40,797 nt of DNA from an uncultured bacterium. Its GTDB lineage: Bacteria > Patescibacteriota > Gracilibacteria > Absconditabacterales > Absconditicoccaceae. Below the pieces are notes generated by a model, which did not search any database, was not told where the DNA came from, and was given only the letters and a program-made list of their open reading frames with translations. Below, piece after piece: positions 10,249-21,032 of the stretch. Location of the stretch: assembly GCA_946404285.1 (NCBI GenBank), contig CAMJDC010000005.1:1-40797 (forward strand), given 5' to 3'. A program made the translations under genes and the position numbers. How positions within the stretch are numbered: position 1 is the first letter of the stretch; the number at the start of each line of letters is the position of its first letter.

Positions 10249-10890
10249 ATGAAAAAACTCATTGCTGAGTGCCTATGAACTATGGTTCTAGTTATCTTCT
10301 GATGTGGAGTAGCGGTGTGGACAAACGCAGACATCGTTTCGACAGCATTAGCTTTTTGACTTGTTATAGTAGCATTAGCCTACGCTATTGGTCCAATTTC
10401 ATGATGTCATGTAAATCCAGCTGTTAGCTTGTGAGTATTCTTAGCATGAAAAATGAAAGCCAAAGAATGCTGACTATACATGATTGCACAATTCATTTGA
10501 TGAATTCTCTGAGCTTTAATACTCTGAGTATTACTATCATCATTTGATAGCTTGTGAGCAAATGGATTAGATTGAGTTAATGGGAATGTTTGGTTAGGAT
10601 TACTAGCTGAAGTTATTCTAACTTTCGTTTTCGTTTTTGCTGTACTTTGAGCTACAAACAAATCCGAAAATGCATCCGTTGCTGGATTAGTTATCTGATT
10701 ATCATTAACACTAGTTCATCTATTATGACTATGACTAACATGAACTTCTGTAAATCCTGCTAGAAGCTTTGGACCTGCATTATTCCAAGATTGAGCAATT
10801 AGTTCAGTTTGGGTATTCATCGTAGCACCACTAGTTTGAGCTGCTTTAGCTGCTGGTCTATTCAATTATTTCTTCAAAAAAAGTAAGTAA
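10249..10890 (+). CDS. aqpZ: Aquaporin (MIP family channel, AqpZ-like)
   Basis: A 213-residue protein with the six-helix duplicated MIP fold. The first NPA half-loop is SGCHVNPAVSLG and the second is GTSVNPARSFGPAL; the second Arg after NPA is the selectivity-filter Arg of water channels. Length fits AqpZ (about 230). Most glycines, including several in helix-packing positions, are TGA. A terminator follows 20 bases after the TAA. In an obligate epibiont it would serve fast water flow in osmotic shifts; glycerol transport is less likely but not excluded. Confidence 0.95.
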
Positions 10891-10910
10891 TAATTAATCA
10901 TTACCAATTA

Positions 10911-10938
10911 AAAATCTCCCCTTATGTGGGAGATTTTT
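10911..10938 (+). terminator. Intrinsic terminator of the aquaporin gene
   Basis: AAAATCTCCC and GGGAGATTTTT form a strong stem around CTTATGT, followed by T-rich DNA. Confidence 0.85.
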
Positions 10939-11013
10939 ATTATTTAAATCAATTAGATAAATTTAGAAACTAAATAGGACAATCTAACATAATTCATCAA
11001 CACGAAATAACAT

Positions 11014-11044
11014 TAAAAAAAGAATGCCATTATCTGACATTCTT
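11014..11044 (-). terminator. Terminator of the first VWA surface-protein gene
   Basis: On the minus strand AGAATGTCA and TGGCATTCT pair (one T-G wobble), followed by a run of T. The same hairpin sequence follows the paralogous gene at 14528-14558. Confidence 0.8.
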
Positions 11045-11064
11045 CTTTTGAATTATATTCTTTT

Positions 11065-14000
11065 CTAATCAATCATTCACATCATCTTCGCTGCTCTATA
11101 TATCATTAATATTGCATATGACCTACGCTCTACTAAGTTTGGATTTATATCAGTTAATATTCAAGCAGCTTTCAATTTATTCAAATGCTCCACATAGTAA
11201 TATCTTGAATTCTTTTCTGCCTCGTATTTATCTCACCACAATATTCTAGACAAGATTGTTCCAAATTCTGCCCTACTTACAAACTTTCTAGGCATAAAAT
11301 CAGGGATTGGAGTATAATCTGCTGTATGAATTCACATTCTTAATAATTGACATGAAGTAATCATATAATTTTTCATCTCCTGATTATATCAAGCCATACT
11401 ATCTGCAAATGCTGAACAATCTTTACTTCTATCAGGCTGTGATCATAATTCTAACATTTCAAATACAGTAGTTATCTTCGCCATCTCAGCTCTATTTAAG
11501 AACTCTCATAATCTAGCTCACTGAATCGTATCACTCTTTATTATTCACTCCTGACATGCCCATATATAAGCTTCATTAACTTCAGCTGAATGTTTAGATC
11601 ATTCAATTGAACATTTTTTATCCGGAACTACTGGATCAGGAGTTGGAGTTGGATCAGGTTCAGGATCTGGATCTGGTTCAGGGTCTTTTCAACATTTTCC
11701 ATCACAACGATCTCATGAAAAATCACCATCAGGACAATCATCTTTTTTACATCATCCTCATCATGAACTTCATACTTTCTGCCATTGAGCATACAATATA
11801 ACTTCTCATTCAGTTGCTAAATTTTTAACAACTTGACCGTTTTTATAACTTGTTCAATCTCCTTCAGGTGAAGTGTTCCATCATAAGAATTTATATCAAT
11901 TTCTTGAATAACTATTTTTCGTTAATGATTTCTCCTGATTATAAGTCATTTCTAATCATGCCATTGTTCATGCTGTAGCCCCATTTCAATCAAATATAAT
12001 TGTATAATTATTTGGTGCCCAATGAGCATATAGTTTAACCACTCACGTAGTCGCCAAATTTTTAACTTCTGCTTCATCTAAATACCAAGTACCAGTTCAA
12101 TCTGGATTTCTATTCCATCCCGTAAAATGATATCACTCCCAAACAAAGGCATTAGGAGTCAATTTCTTTGTCTCATCATAAGGAATTGTCTGATTTAACA
12201 TCGTTCAAGTAGCATCATCTGCATTTTTATTAAACTCTACTTCATATGTTTTTGCATTCCACTGAGCATACAATGTAACTACTCATGTAATTGCAAGATT
12301 TTTCACCAATGCACCGTTAGCATATCAAGTTCAATTTCCGTCTTTTTTCGTATTCCATTCCACAAAATTAAATCATACTTTCCCATACTGATTGGCATGT
12401 AAATTCTCTGCAACATCATATGTTAATTGTTGATTTCACATAGTTCAATTTGTTGATCCATTTCAACTAAATACAATAGTATATTTATTTGGTTGTCGCT
12501 GTGCATACAACACAATTTGTCATCATGTCGCAAGATTTTTAACTTTGTCACCATTTGCAAATCAAGTTCATGATCAATCAGGTTTTGTATTCCATCATGT
12601 AAAAATGTATCATATTCTATCAAATTCATTAGGATTTAATGTTCATGTCTCATCGTAAGTTATAATTTGATTCGGCATAGTTCAATTTGTTGATCCATTT
12701 CAACTGAACACAACTGTATACGTATTAGGCTCCCATTTCGCACATAAAGTAATATCTCAAGTAACTACACCTGGAATGGTAAAGAAATCATCTCCATCAC
12801 AAGTTAATGTCCATCCCGTCAAAATATATCAAGTTTTTATTGGACTAGGAATCTGACCACCCGTTAAATTTTCTCACGATTCTACAACAACAGGAGAAAT
12901 AACTGGAGGTGTTCATCCATTTGGATCAAATGTTACTGTAACAGGTACACTTACTAATTCACATGTATTAGTCCCTGTATTTCAATTATAATTAGCATCA
13001 CTACACGACCACTCACACGCTCATGGAGCCGGATTGTTGGCAACATATGTCCACTCCTTACTTAAAGGTGTCAATTCTGTTCAATCTCATGTCCACTGTT
13101 GAGTAAATTCATCACTTCAAGTTACAACAAAACTTCAACTTGGAGAAATTCATCAACACTTAGGAAGATCCCAATATATTTGAGCTGTATCATTTGGAGA
13201 AATGTTCAAACTTTGAATATCTCCAGAAGAATCTCTATATCTCAATACTAATCAACTATTACTATTTTGAAATCACGACAAATCTGGTTTTATCTTTATT
13301 CTAAATGCATAGATAGTTCACTCCTCTGTAATAGAGTCTCATGACACATCCAAAGCTTCACCTCATACTCTAGACACTTCGCTTCATATCTCATCATCCA
13401 CATCAACAAGCATTCAAGCGTCTACTATTGGCTCTATTCCTCAAATAGCCTGAAATACCTCCTGTATATTAGAAATACTTGCATCATAATAATTTCAAGT
13501 AGAAGCCACACGTTCTAAAACTTCTCTTCCTGGATCCAAAACCTCATATCATATAGTATATATTATAACACCATTTTCTTTTAATTCATCTGCTTTCTCT
13601 ATAGCTTTTTCCTTCGCCATATCATATGGGGAAACATCATGCACAAGATCATTTCAACTATAATATTCAGTTGGAACTCAATCACTCATTATCACAAGAT
13701 TTTTCACCTCACATCCATTTGCACTCAACAAATTATTTCCAGCCCTAATCAATCAATGATGAAGATTAGTATATCACATAGAAAGTTCTCCACTAAAATC
13801 ATCAGCATCAAAGGCACTATGAATGAGTGATTGTTTAGCACTACTTTCAGCTTTTGTATTAAAAAATCGTAATCAAATTCTAGAATTTGGATTTGAATCA
13901 TAAACTGTTTCAGAGAATAAAATAGCTCCAGAAACAGCATTAGTCCATTTTATCAAAGTACCTGTGTTATAATGAGAAACCCCACCACTCAAACAAGTTC

Positions 14001-14412
14001 AATCTGGTTGTATCCATTCTTCTAAACAATCATGCATACTAGCTGAAGTATCAAATAATACCATTGTACAAGTATTCAAAGCATTTTTAGTAATTTTCTT
14101 TCACCTCACTCAAATATTTACATCATATACTCATGTAATATCTGTTGGCCACACTAGTTTTCTAACCTCTACATCTCATGAATTTGCAAAACTTCAAGCA
14201 CTTTGCCTTGCATCCCTAACACATCCACGAACGGCGTTGCCTTCCGCACAATTACAAGCTACTACATTTCCATCAGAATAACATACTGGTTCTAGACTAG
14301 CATCATCCCACAAAGAATTAAAGTCTTCTACTGAGATACTCTGTGCTAGTACGATACTTCATCATATAAGTAGCAGAAATCCAGCAACAAATAGCTTTAG
14401 ATTTAATTTCAT
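11065..14412 (-). CDS. Secreted surface protein: VWA domain, five InlB B-type repeats, SLH-like C-terminus
   Basis: A 1115-residue protein. A signal peptide (MKLNLKLFVAGFLLLI..., cut after VLAQ) is followed by a Cys-containing region (VCYSDG, CNCAEG, RGCVRDA). Next comes a von Willebrand A domain, about 115-310, with the MIDAS motif DTSAS (121-125) and MSDGVPT. A linking region with further Cys pairs follows. Then come five InlB/List-Bact B-type repeats (pattern: FSGNGSTNGTM ... TYD ... GWNT..DG.GT ... VKNLAT.G ... LYAQW), a Cys/Asp/Gly-rich and Pro-rich linker (DPEPDPTPTPDP), and a ~170-residue SLH-like region (EAYIWACQEGIIKSDTI, LNRAEMAKI, FVSRAEFGTIL, YYVEHLNKLKAAGIL). The likely role is metal-dependent adhesion, anchored at the cell surface. 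It is a paralogue of the adjacent gene. Confidence 0.92.
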
Positions 14413-14457
14413 GATACGAAATTAATATAAAATAAAAAAACATAAAATAATAATAAC

Positions 14458-14487
14458 ATTATACGCACAAAAATCAATCAAATTTTA
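14458..14487 (-). promoter_or_regulatory. Promoter/leader element of the first VWA gene
   Basis: On the minus strand TATAAT (14458-14463) lies about 46 bases before the ATG. It is preceded by TTTGATTGATTTTTGTG. The last 17 bases of that block recur upstream of the paralogue (17404-17425). Confidence 0.5.
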
Positions 14488-14527
14488 TAATAAATCTCAA
14501 CCAAAACTAATATTTTGTTACATTATT

Positions 14528-14558
14528 TAAAAAAAGAATGCCATCTTACTGACATTCT
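14528..14558 (-). terminator. Terminator of the second VWA surface-protein gene
   Basis: On the minus strand AGAATG and CATTCT form a stem around a 12-base loop, followed by seven T. It lies 21 bases after the stop codon and is nearly the same as the terminator at 11014-11044. Confidence 0.8.
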
Positions 14559-14578
14559 CTTAAAGAAAATATTATTTA

Positions 14579-17338
14579 CTAAATTTTTCACATCATCTTC
14601 GCAGCTCTATATATCATTAATATTGCATATGACCTACGCTCTACTAAGTTTGGATTTATATCAGTTAATATTCAAGCAGCTTTCAATTTATTCAAATGCT
14701 CCACATAGTAATATCTTGAATTCTTTTCTGCCTCGTATTTATCTCACCACAATATTCTAGACAAGATTGTTCCAAATTCTGCCCTACTTACAAACTTTCT
14801 AGGCATAAAATCAGGGATTGGAGTATAATCTGCTGTATGAATTCACATTCTTAATAATTGACATGAAGTAACCATATAATTTTTCATCTCCTGATTATAT
14901 CAAGCCATACTATCCGCGAATGCTGAACAATCTTTACTTCTATCTGGTTGTGATCATAATTCTAACATTTCAAATACAGTCGTTATCTTCGCCATTTCCG
15001 CTCTATTTAGGAACTCTCATAATCTAGCTCATTGAATTGTATCACTCTTTATTATTCACTCCTGACATGCCCATATATAAGCCTCATTTACCTCTGCTGA
15101 GTGTGTAGATCCTTCGATTGAGCACTTTTTATCCGGAACAACTGGTGTTGGCTCCGGTATAGGAGTTGGTTCAGGATTAGGTTCAGGCTCAGGTTTTGGT
15201 TCAGGATCCTTTCAACATTTTCAATCACAACGATCTCATGAAAAATCACCATCAGGACAATCATCTTTTTTACAACCTCATCCTCATCACGAACTTCATA
15301 CTTTTTCCCATTGAGCATACAATATAACCTCTCATTCTGTTGCTAAATTTTTAACGACTTGCTCATTTGTATAGGCAGTTCAATTTCCATCAGGAGAAGT
15401 ATTCCATCATAAGAACTTACTTCAGTTTTTTGAATAACTATTTTTAGTCAATTTTATATCAGTATCATATACGGCACCTAACGGAGACATTGTTCACGCC
15501 GTAGCCCCATTTCAATCAAATATTATTGTATAAGGATTAGGTTCTCGCTGAGCATACAAATCAAATTGTCATGTAGTCAACAGATTTTTAACGACTTGCT
15601 CATTTGTATAAGCAGTTCAATTTCCAACAGGAGAAGTATTCCATCATGTAAAATGATATCATTCTTTAACGAATTCATTATCATTCAAAGTTCAAGTTAC
15701 ATCATAAGTAAATTCCTGATTTCACATTACACCATCCGTTGAACCATTTCAATTAAATCTGACCTCATATACATTAGGTTTCCATGCAGCTTTTAGTGTA
15801 ATATTTCATGTTACAGTTCATGGAAGAATAAATTCTTCATTATGCAATGTCCATCATGTAAATTGATATCATGTTCTGATAGGCTGAACTGTAGGTTCTT
15901 CTGCATTCATTCAAGAAACAACAAGCTGAGAAGGGATATTACCCGTTCAACCATTTACATCAAAATCCACCTTTACCCATAATTCACATGTATTTGTAAT
16001 TGTATTTCATCAATAATTATTATCAATACAATCCCACTCACATTCCCCAGGAATTGAATTTGGTACATATGTCCAATCTTTAGACTCAGGAACTAACGCA
16101 TTTCAACTCCATGTTTGCTCAAATTCATCACTTCAAATAATTACAGAATTTCATCAAGGATAATTTCATCCACATTTAGGGAACTCCCAATAAATTTGTG
16201 CAGTCTGATCTATATTCAGAGATTGCGAAACATTGTCTACATCATCATACGTCAATGTTAATCAACTATTACTATCTTGGAATCATGTCATTCAAGGTTT
16301 TATTCTAATTTGAAAAGAATATACAGTTCCTGGATCAACTAACTGATTTTCAGTAGGCACATTAATATCACTTCAACTTAAATCAAAAGCTGATCAAATT
16401 CCATCATCGATAGTATAAGGAGTTCAAGCATTCAATTCAACAAAATTTCATATATTCAGAAATACATCAATTATATTTTCTGTCGTTGCTCCAGTATAAT
16501 GATCATTATCTTGTGCAATTGCTTTCAATGTTTTAATAGCCGTAGATGAAGCTTTCACATCATATCAAATAGAATATATAATAATTCATTTATTCTTCAA
16601 TTTTGTAGCTATCTCTTTTGCTTTTCATGGTCAAACCGAAGCTGAAGTTGGAAGATTTGCATCTCAATCACTCATCAAAACAATATATTTAGAATCACAA
16701 TCTTCTGCTCAATCCAGCATATTTTCAGCCTTTAACAATCAATCATATATATTTGTATTTCAAGAAGGTGTAAATCCTGTAAATAAAGATTCATCAAATA
16801 CCGCATTCTGCAATCACCTTCAAACACTTGCTGATGCAGCAAAGAATACCAATCAAATTTTATTATCTGTTCAATCAATCAACGAATTTGAAAATCCTAT
16901 AGCTCAAGACACAGCATCAGATCGCTTAGTTGGGCTACCTCCATTATATCAGTTTTTCATACTTCCAGATTTATCAAATACAACTACAGAGCATACATCC
17001 AAACTATTCACTGGCTGAGGTATACGCTTTCATCCAACCCAAATATGGACATTAAAAAGTCAAAGAACATCACTAGGCCATACTAGTTTTCTAACTCCTA
17101 CATCTCAGGGATTTTCAAATACTCATACTGATTGTTTTGCATTTCTCACGCAACCACGAACCGCATTACCTTCAGTACAACTACAACTTACAACACTAGT
17201 TCCAGAATAACAAACATCAGTAAGTCCATTATTCCAAATAGAATTAAATTGATCCACAGAAAGATTTTGTGCTGAAGCAAAATTTCACCAAGCACACAAC
17301 AATAATCATGCAACAAATAGCCTAAAATAAAATTTCAT
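14579..17338 (-). CDS. Secreted surface protein: VWA domain, three InlB B-type repeats, SLH-like C-terminus
   Basis: A 919-residue paralogue of the neighbouring surface protein. A signal peptide (MKFYFRLFVAGLLLC..., cut near FASAQ) is followed by the same Cys-rich region (VCYSGT, CSCTEGNAVRGCV). The VWA domain carries a full MIDAS DKSGS (about 122-126) and VLMSDGDAN. It has only three InlB-type repeats, against five in the paralogue, then a Pro-rich linker and the SLH-like C-terminal region. The N-terminal two thirds have diverged clearly, but the C-terminal ~180 codons are almost identical in DNA to those of the paralogue. It ends in TAG at 14579-14581. It presumably forms part of the same adhesive surface layer. 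Confidence 0.92.
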
Positions 17339-17397
17339 TACACACGATTATAATAAATAAAAACACAGAATATGAGAAAAAACAAATTAATAATACT

Positions 17398-17425
17398 ATT
17401 CTAAACACAAAAATCAATCAAAATT
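17398..17425 (-). promoter_or_regulatory. Promoter/leader element of the second VWA gene
   Basis: TAGAAT (minus strand, 17398-17403) with the upstream block TTTGATTGATTTTTGTG, identical to the block before the paralogue. The distance to the ATG is about 60 bases. Confidence 0.45.
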
Positions 17426-17489
17426 ATAGCTTTAAATTGACTTATTAAACTATTAATATTAAATATTTCAACAACATTTAACAAATTAA

Positions 17490-17525
17490 AAAAAAGAGGA
17501 AAAAAATCCAATCCTCTCTCTTTTT
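17490..17525 (-). terminator. Terminator after the 122-residue membrane protein gene
   Basis: On the minus strand AAAGAG...AGGATT and TCCTCTTTTTTT form a stem and U-tract a few bases after the TAG at 17531-17533. Confidence 0.65.
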
Positions 17526-17530
17526 AAAGA

Positions 17531-17899
17531 CTAGAATTTTAAATATAGCTTCTTAATCTTCTCATACAAGAAAACAAACCACCATACGAAAATCCCTATA
17601 AGAACAGCAAGAAACGAGCATTCCAGCGAAAGAATACACATTTTTATACCAATACCGCAATATAACCAATCTTGATACCGCCACAAAAAGAAAGCAAATG
17701 GAGGTAAATAAAGATAGAATAGTTCCCAAAGTCTATTTCTAACATTAGAAAGCATCTTCAGAATACAAACCATGTCAAACACAGTAAATACACTAACCAA
17801 GAAGACCTTCACAAAATAAGGCAAACCCAAGGAAGCACTAACTCCAACTCCAATACTGGCAATTACGATACTCAAAAAACCTTTTCCTAAATGAATCAT
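17531..17899 (-). CDS. Small membrane protein, TGA-free
   Basis: A 122-residue protein with about four hydrophobic segments (GFLSIVIASIGVGVSASLGL, FVKVFLVSVFTVFDMVCIL, LFYLYLPPFAFFLW, SFLAVLIGIFVWWFVFLY) and a Lys-rich C-terminus. No family was recognised. All eight glycines are GGN; none is TGA. It stops with TAG, so its reading does not depend on the code. ATG 17899 is chosen; TTG 17905 is an alternative. It lies downstream of another TGA-free gene. Confidence 0.72.
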   Translation of the reverse strand: MIHLGKGFLSIVIASIGVGVSASLGLPYFVKVFLVSVFTVFDMVCILKMLSNVRNRLWELFYLYLPPFAFFLWRYQDWLYCGIGIKMCILSLECSFLAVLIGIFVWWFVFLYEKIKKLYLKF

Positions 17900-17953
17900 A
17901 TTCAAAATTTTTATTTTTGTTTAACTCTAATAACTAAGTATATGAAAATGCTT

Positions 17954-18499
17954 TTAAAAATCCACAGTTTTTCAAAAAAAAAGGAGTCTGAAACAGATTC
18001 CTTTTTTAATAGAATTTCATGATTCTTGAGAAATAGAAGTAACAATAGCTCTTAGCTCCTCCAAAACTCTGATTAGTTCCGGATTAGAAATGTGATTTTC
18101 TAGAGGCTGATTCTTCTTGTACGATAATTCAATCACAACAGATTTGATACGTTCACGCAACTTTCCATTCGAAATTACCAGACCCAATCCAGAATCAATT
18201 TCTTCACTTTCCTGCTTTTTCTTTTGAGCATTTTCTATAGCTACTTGAACTTTTATACATTCATTCAAGTTATAGATTTTTTGTTCAAGCTCTTCAATTT
18301 TGAGCTTCCATTTCCAGCAATTTTCACGAAGCCTATTGTTCCTATCAATATGACTTGCTGAGAAAGATTTCCAATCTTTTCCCGATTCATCATTATCGAT
18401 AACTTCCGTAAGAGTTTTCAAGTCTTCTTTTAAACTTTCAAGTTTATTTTTCAAAACTACCTTTTTAGCGTTAAGCAAGTTCAAATCCAATTGTTCCAT
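17954..18499 (-). CDS. Coiled-coil protein, TGA-free; true end uncertain (TGA at 18017 or TAA at 17954)
   Basis: It is Lys/Glu-rich and helical (KNKLESLKEDLKTLTEVI, WKWKLKIEELEQKIYNLNE, RVLEELRAIVTSISQES). No family was recognised. It has no signal peptide or membrane segment. Its four glycines before the first TGA are GGN. That TGA (18017-18019) is followed directly by an intrinsic terminator (17973-18007). Under table 25 the frame would run through the hairpin and U-tract to TAA at 17954-17956, adding about 20 residues encoded by DNA that should not be transcribed. With a TGA stop the protein is 160 residues and ends where the terminator begins. The start ATG at 18499 has no Shine-Dalgarno sequence. 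Confidence 0.7.
17973..18007 (-). terminator. Intrinsic terminator after the coiled-coil gene
   Basis: On the minus strand GGAATCTG and CAGACTCC (with a G-T pair) surround a TTT loop, followed by a run of about eight T. It sits 10 bases after the TGA at 18017-18019 and before the next in-frame TAA. Confidence 0.8.
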
Positions 18500-18598
18500 A
18501 GCAATTATATTTATGTTTTCGTTTATTATAATTACATTTTAATGTTTTACGACAAAAATTTCAATAGAAAATTGACAAAGAAAATAGTCTAAATTTCA

Positions 18599-19933
18599 CT
18601 AAATAAAATCATATTTATTCTTGTCTTTATCATAAAAATGCCACCATTCACCTCAAATAGTTCAAAAACCTGCATCACTCATAGCCTTCTGTAAAATCTG
18701 TCAATTCTTTTTTTCTTCTCAAGAGACAGCAGAAAAATCAGACTTACATTTATCTTTATGATTAAAATCATCAAATTCTGATGGCATAGGAATTTCTGAT
18801 CCATCTGATTTAACCAAAGTAACATCTACTGCACATCATCTCGTATGATCAGATCTTCACTGAGCAACCAAATTTGGATCCTTAACAATCTTTTTAAACT
18901 TCTCTTGAGCCGATTGAGGTCTATACGCATCCCATATTTTCAAAGAGTATCATTGTTTTTTCAAAGCCTCTTGAGCATCACTCAATTTTTTAATAGTTCC
19001 ATACCTAAGCTTTGCCTCAGTACTATCATAAACTATTTCTCATGTAAAATTATTCTTTGTTGCATAACGCATATCAATTTTTATATCACTAATATATTTT
19101 TCAACAGAAACAAGTGCAGTATCTTCTGGCAATTTTTCTTTCGATTCTTGTGGTTTATTACCCTGTCCATCACTAGTTTTACCATCCGTTTTATTATCTT
19201 TATTTCCCCACCATTTTAATTGCTTACCCAAAAAATAAATTCCTCCTCACGCAGCAGATCAAAATCACAGCCATTTTAAAGTCTTTCAAAGTCAAGAATT
19301 CCAAAATGACGGTTCTTCTTCAGGCTCTCAAGGATTTTTTCCTTTTTCTTCTAATTGGTCTGCCCTTGTTTCACTACCATCTTCCTCTTCATCGCTTCAT
19401 AATCAAAATAAGCTTTTTATTCATTTATAACCTAAAGCTAGACCTCACACTCACGTAGCCGCAAATCATAATGTACGAAGAATATTAGTTCAAGGATTTT
19501 TATCCCATTCTTCCTTCTTTCATATATCACCCCATTGTTCTTTTATCCAATTCCATGTTTTTTTGAAAAAATTTTCCCCACTACTTGAATCAGTTGAAGC
19601 TGAAGAAGTACTTGAAGTTCACACAGACGAAGATCACAATGATTCTATTATACTATTATATAATTGACCAATTTCTTGAGTAGGCGTTTTTAAAGCATTC
19701 TCAATTTCTGCAGCTTTTTGCTTTTGTTGTTCAGTTGATGATTTACTTTCTTTCACTTGTTGAATTGCCTCTTTAAGTTGTTTTTCTTTAGCCTGCGCTT
19801 TTTCATTCAAATCATCAGCCTTTTTCTTAGTTTCAGAATCTGATTTATCTTTCAACTCTTTTTTCAATTCTTCCAATTGTTTTTTAATCCCTAAATACTC
19901 ATCTCTCAAGCTTTCAACCTGTTCTATTGTCAT
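18599..19933 (-). CDS. VanX/DdpX-type D-Ala-D-Ala dipeptidase with coiled-coil and membrane segments
   Basis: A 444-residue protein. Residues 1-90 are a Lys/Glu coiled coil (EQVESLRDEYLGIKKQLEEL). A Ser/Thr-rich linker follows, then a Trp-rich patch (KKTWNWIKEQWGDI) and two Gly-rich hydrophobic segments (LGFAATGVGGLALGYKGI, about 155-175; LKWLGFGSAAGGGIYFLG, about 220-238). A charged linker leads to an M15D peptidase domain, about 275-444, with WDAYRPQSAQEKF (catalytic Arg), SDHTRGCAVDVTLV (zinc-site SxHxxGxAxD) and GEWWHFYD (catalytic Glu and zinc His). VanX enzymes hydrolyse D-Ala-D-Ala; as an anchored protein it could act on peptidoglycan precursors, its own or a host's. Usual VanX is about 200 residues without such an N-terminus. 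It ends in TAG. Confidence 0.9.
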
Positions 19934-20146
19934 ATTTATGTATTTAAAGAATAAATAGATATAAAATCTGTTCCATCGACTTTCATTTCAAAACCACTAT
20001 TTTCTATACAATATTTGCTATATAAAAATTTCACAACATACATATTATAAACAGAAAAATAAAAAAAGCAAAAAAAATGCAACAAAATTTTCAACAAAAG
20101 AATAGCTTTAAAGATTACGAAAACCTCACAAACAATACACAATATC

Positions 20147-20172
20147 AAAAAAAAGGTGGTATCACTACCACC
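20147..20172 (-). terminator. Terminator of the DUF5684 gene
   Basis: GGTGGTA (20155-20161) and TACCACC (20166-20172) pair. On the minus strand they are followed by a run of T (20147-20154). Confidence 0.85.
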
Positions 20173-20196
20173 CTCATTATATAATTCCTAATTTCA

Positions 20197-20994
20197 CTAT
20201 GCTTCAACAATTGTTTCAGAATCTTTATCAGATTTTCATTGATATTTATAGTCTCAGAATCATAGTACTAACACAGCAATTCCGCTGAAGATTGCATATA
20301 AGATTGAGGCACTATTTCCTCGTCCAAATTTCTTTGCAAGAAGGAATCAAACAAGAATAATTATTACGGATACAATATCACCAGAAAAATTACTTATACT
20401 TTCTTCAAATGAAGGAAAAATCGCACCAATAATTGCTGCAATTAATATAACCAATAACATATACCAAAATCGATTTTTAATACCTGAAATCTTAAACACA
20501 ATATACAAGTTATATATAGGAATAAGAGATTTCCATTTTCATTCTCATGCTCTTCAGAAAATCCTCCATAATGCAATATGACAAAGGATTAACCAAACTA
20601 CACCAACAATAATACCTACGATTCCAAAAGCCAATAACAGTCAAATAATCCCTCAAAAAATTCATGCTGCTTCTACCTCAGTCAACCCTGCATCATCAAG
20701 TGCAGTCTTAACCTCATCATTTTCAAATATTGAATTAAAATCAAATTCATCTAAATTCATAGTGTCATCTAAAGCTTCTACAGTATCATCCACAGTTTCC
20801 GCTGTATCATCTACTACTTCTACCGTGTCATCAATAAATTCATCAACGACATCGACAGCATCATCCACAACATTTTCTGCTTCTAAAATAACATCTTCTA
20901 CCGCTAATTCCTCCTCTTGAGCATAAATTGGTGTTGCAACAAAAGCCAACAGCCCAGCCAACCCAAGTAAACTAAATAAAGATAACTTTTTCAT
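20197..20994 (-). CDS. Secreted/membrane DUF5684-type protein with acidic VDD repeats
   Basis: A 265-residue protein. A signal peptide (MKKLSLFSLLGLAGLLAFVATPIYAQ) is followed by an acidic repeat region, about 25-100, built on V-V-D-D-x-x-E/A units (VEVVDDTAETVDDTVEALDD). Then come a membrane segment (GIIGLLLAFGIVGIIVGVVW) and a DUF5684-like region with the typical GKSLIPIYNLYIVFKISG. Two more hydrophobic segments and a short Lys/Asp tail finish it. Its function is unknown; DUF5684 proteins are small membrane proteins of unknown role. The start MKKLS is chosen because it opens a clean signal peptide. Confidence 0.82.
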
Positions 20995-21032
20995 AGATAA
21001 AAAACTATAAAATAAAAACAATAAACAATCCT

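Noticed and set aside
11600-11820. Short tandem repeat reading as a separate Asp/Leu-rich ORF
   Set aside because: It is the complement of the Pro/Asp linker (DPEPDP) of the surface protein, not an independent gene.
19936-20148. 70-codon minus ORF before the VanX-type gene
   Set aside because: Hydrophobic low-complexity frame of AT-rich DNA. It ends at the DUF5684 terminator region and has no credible start.
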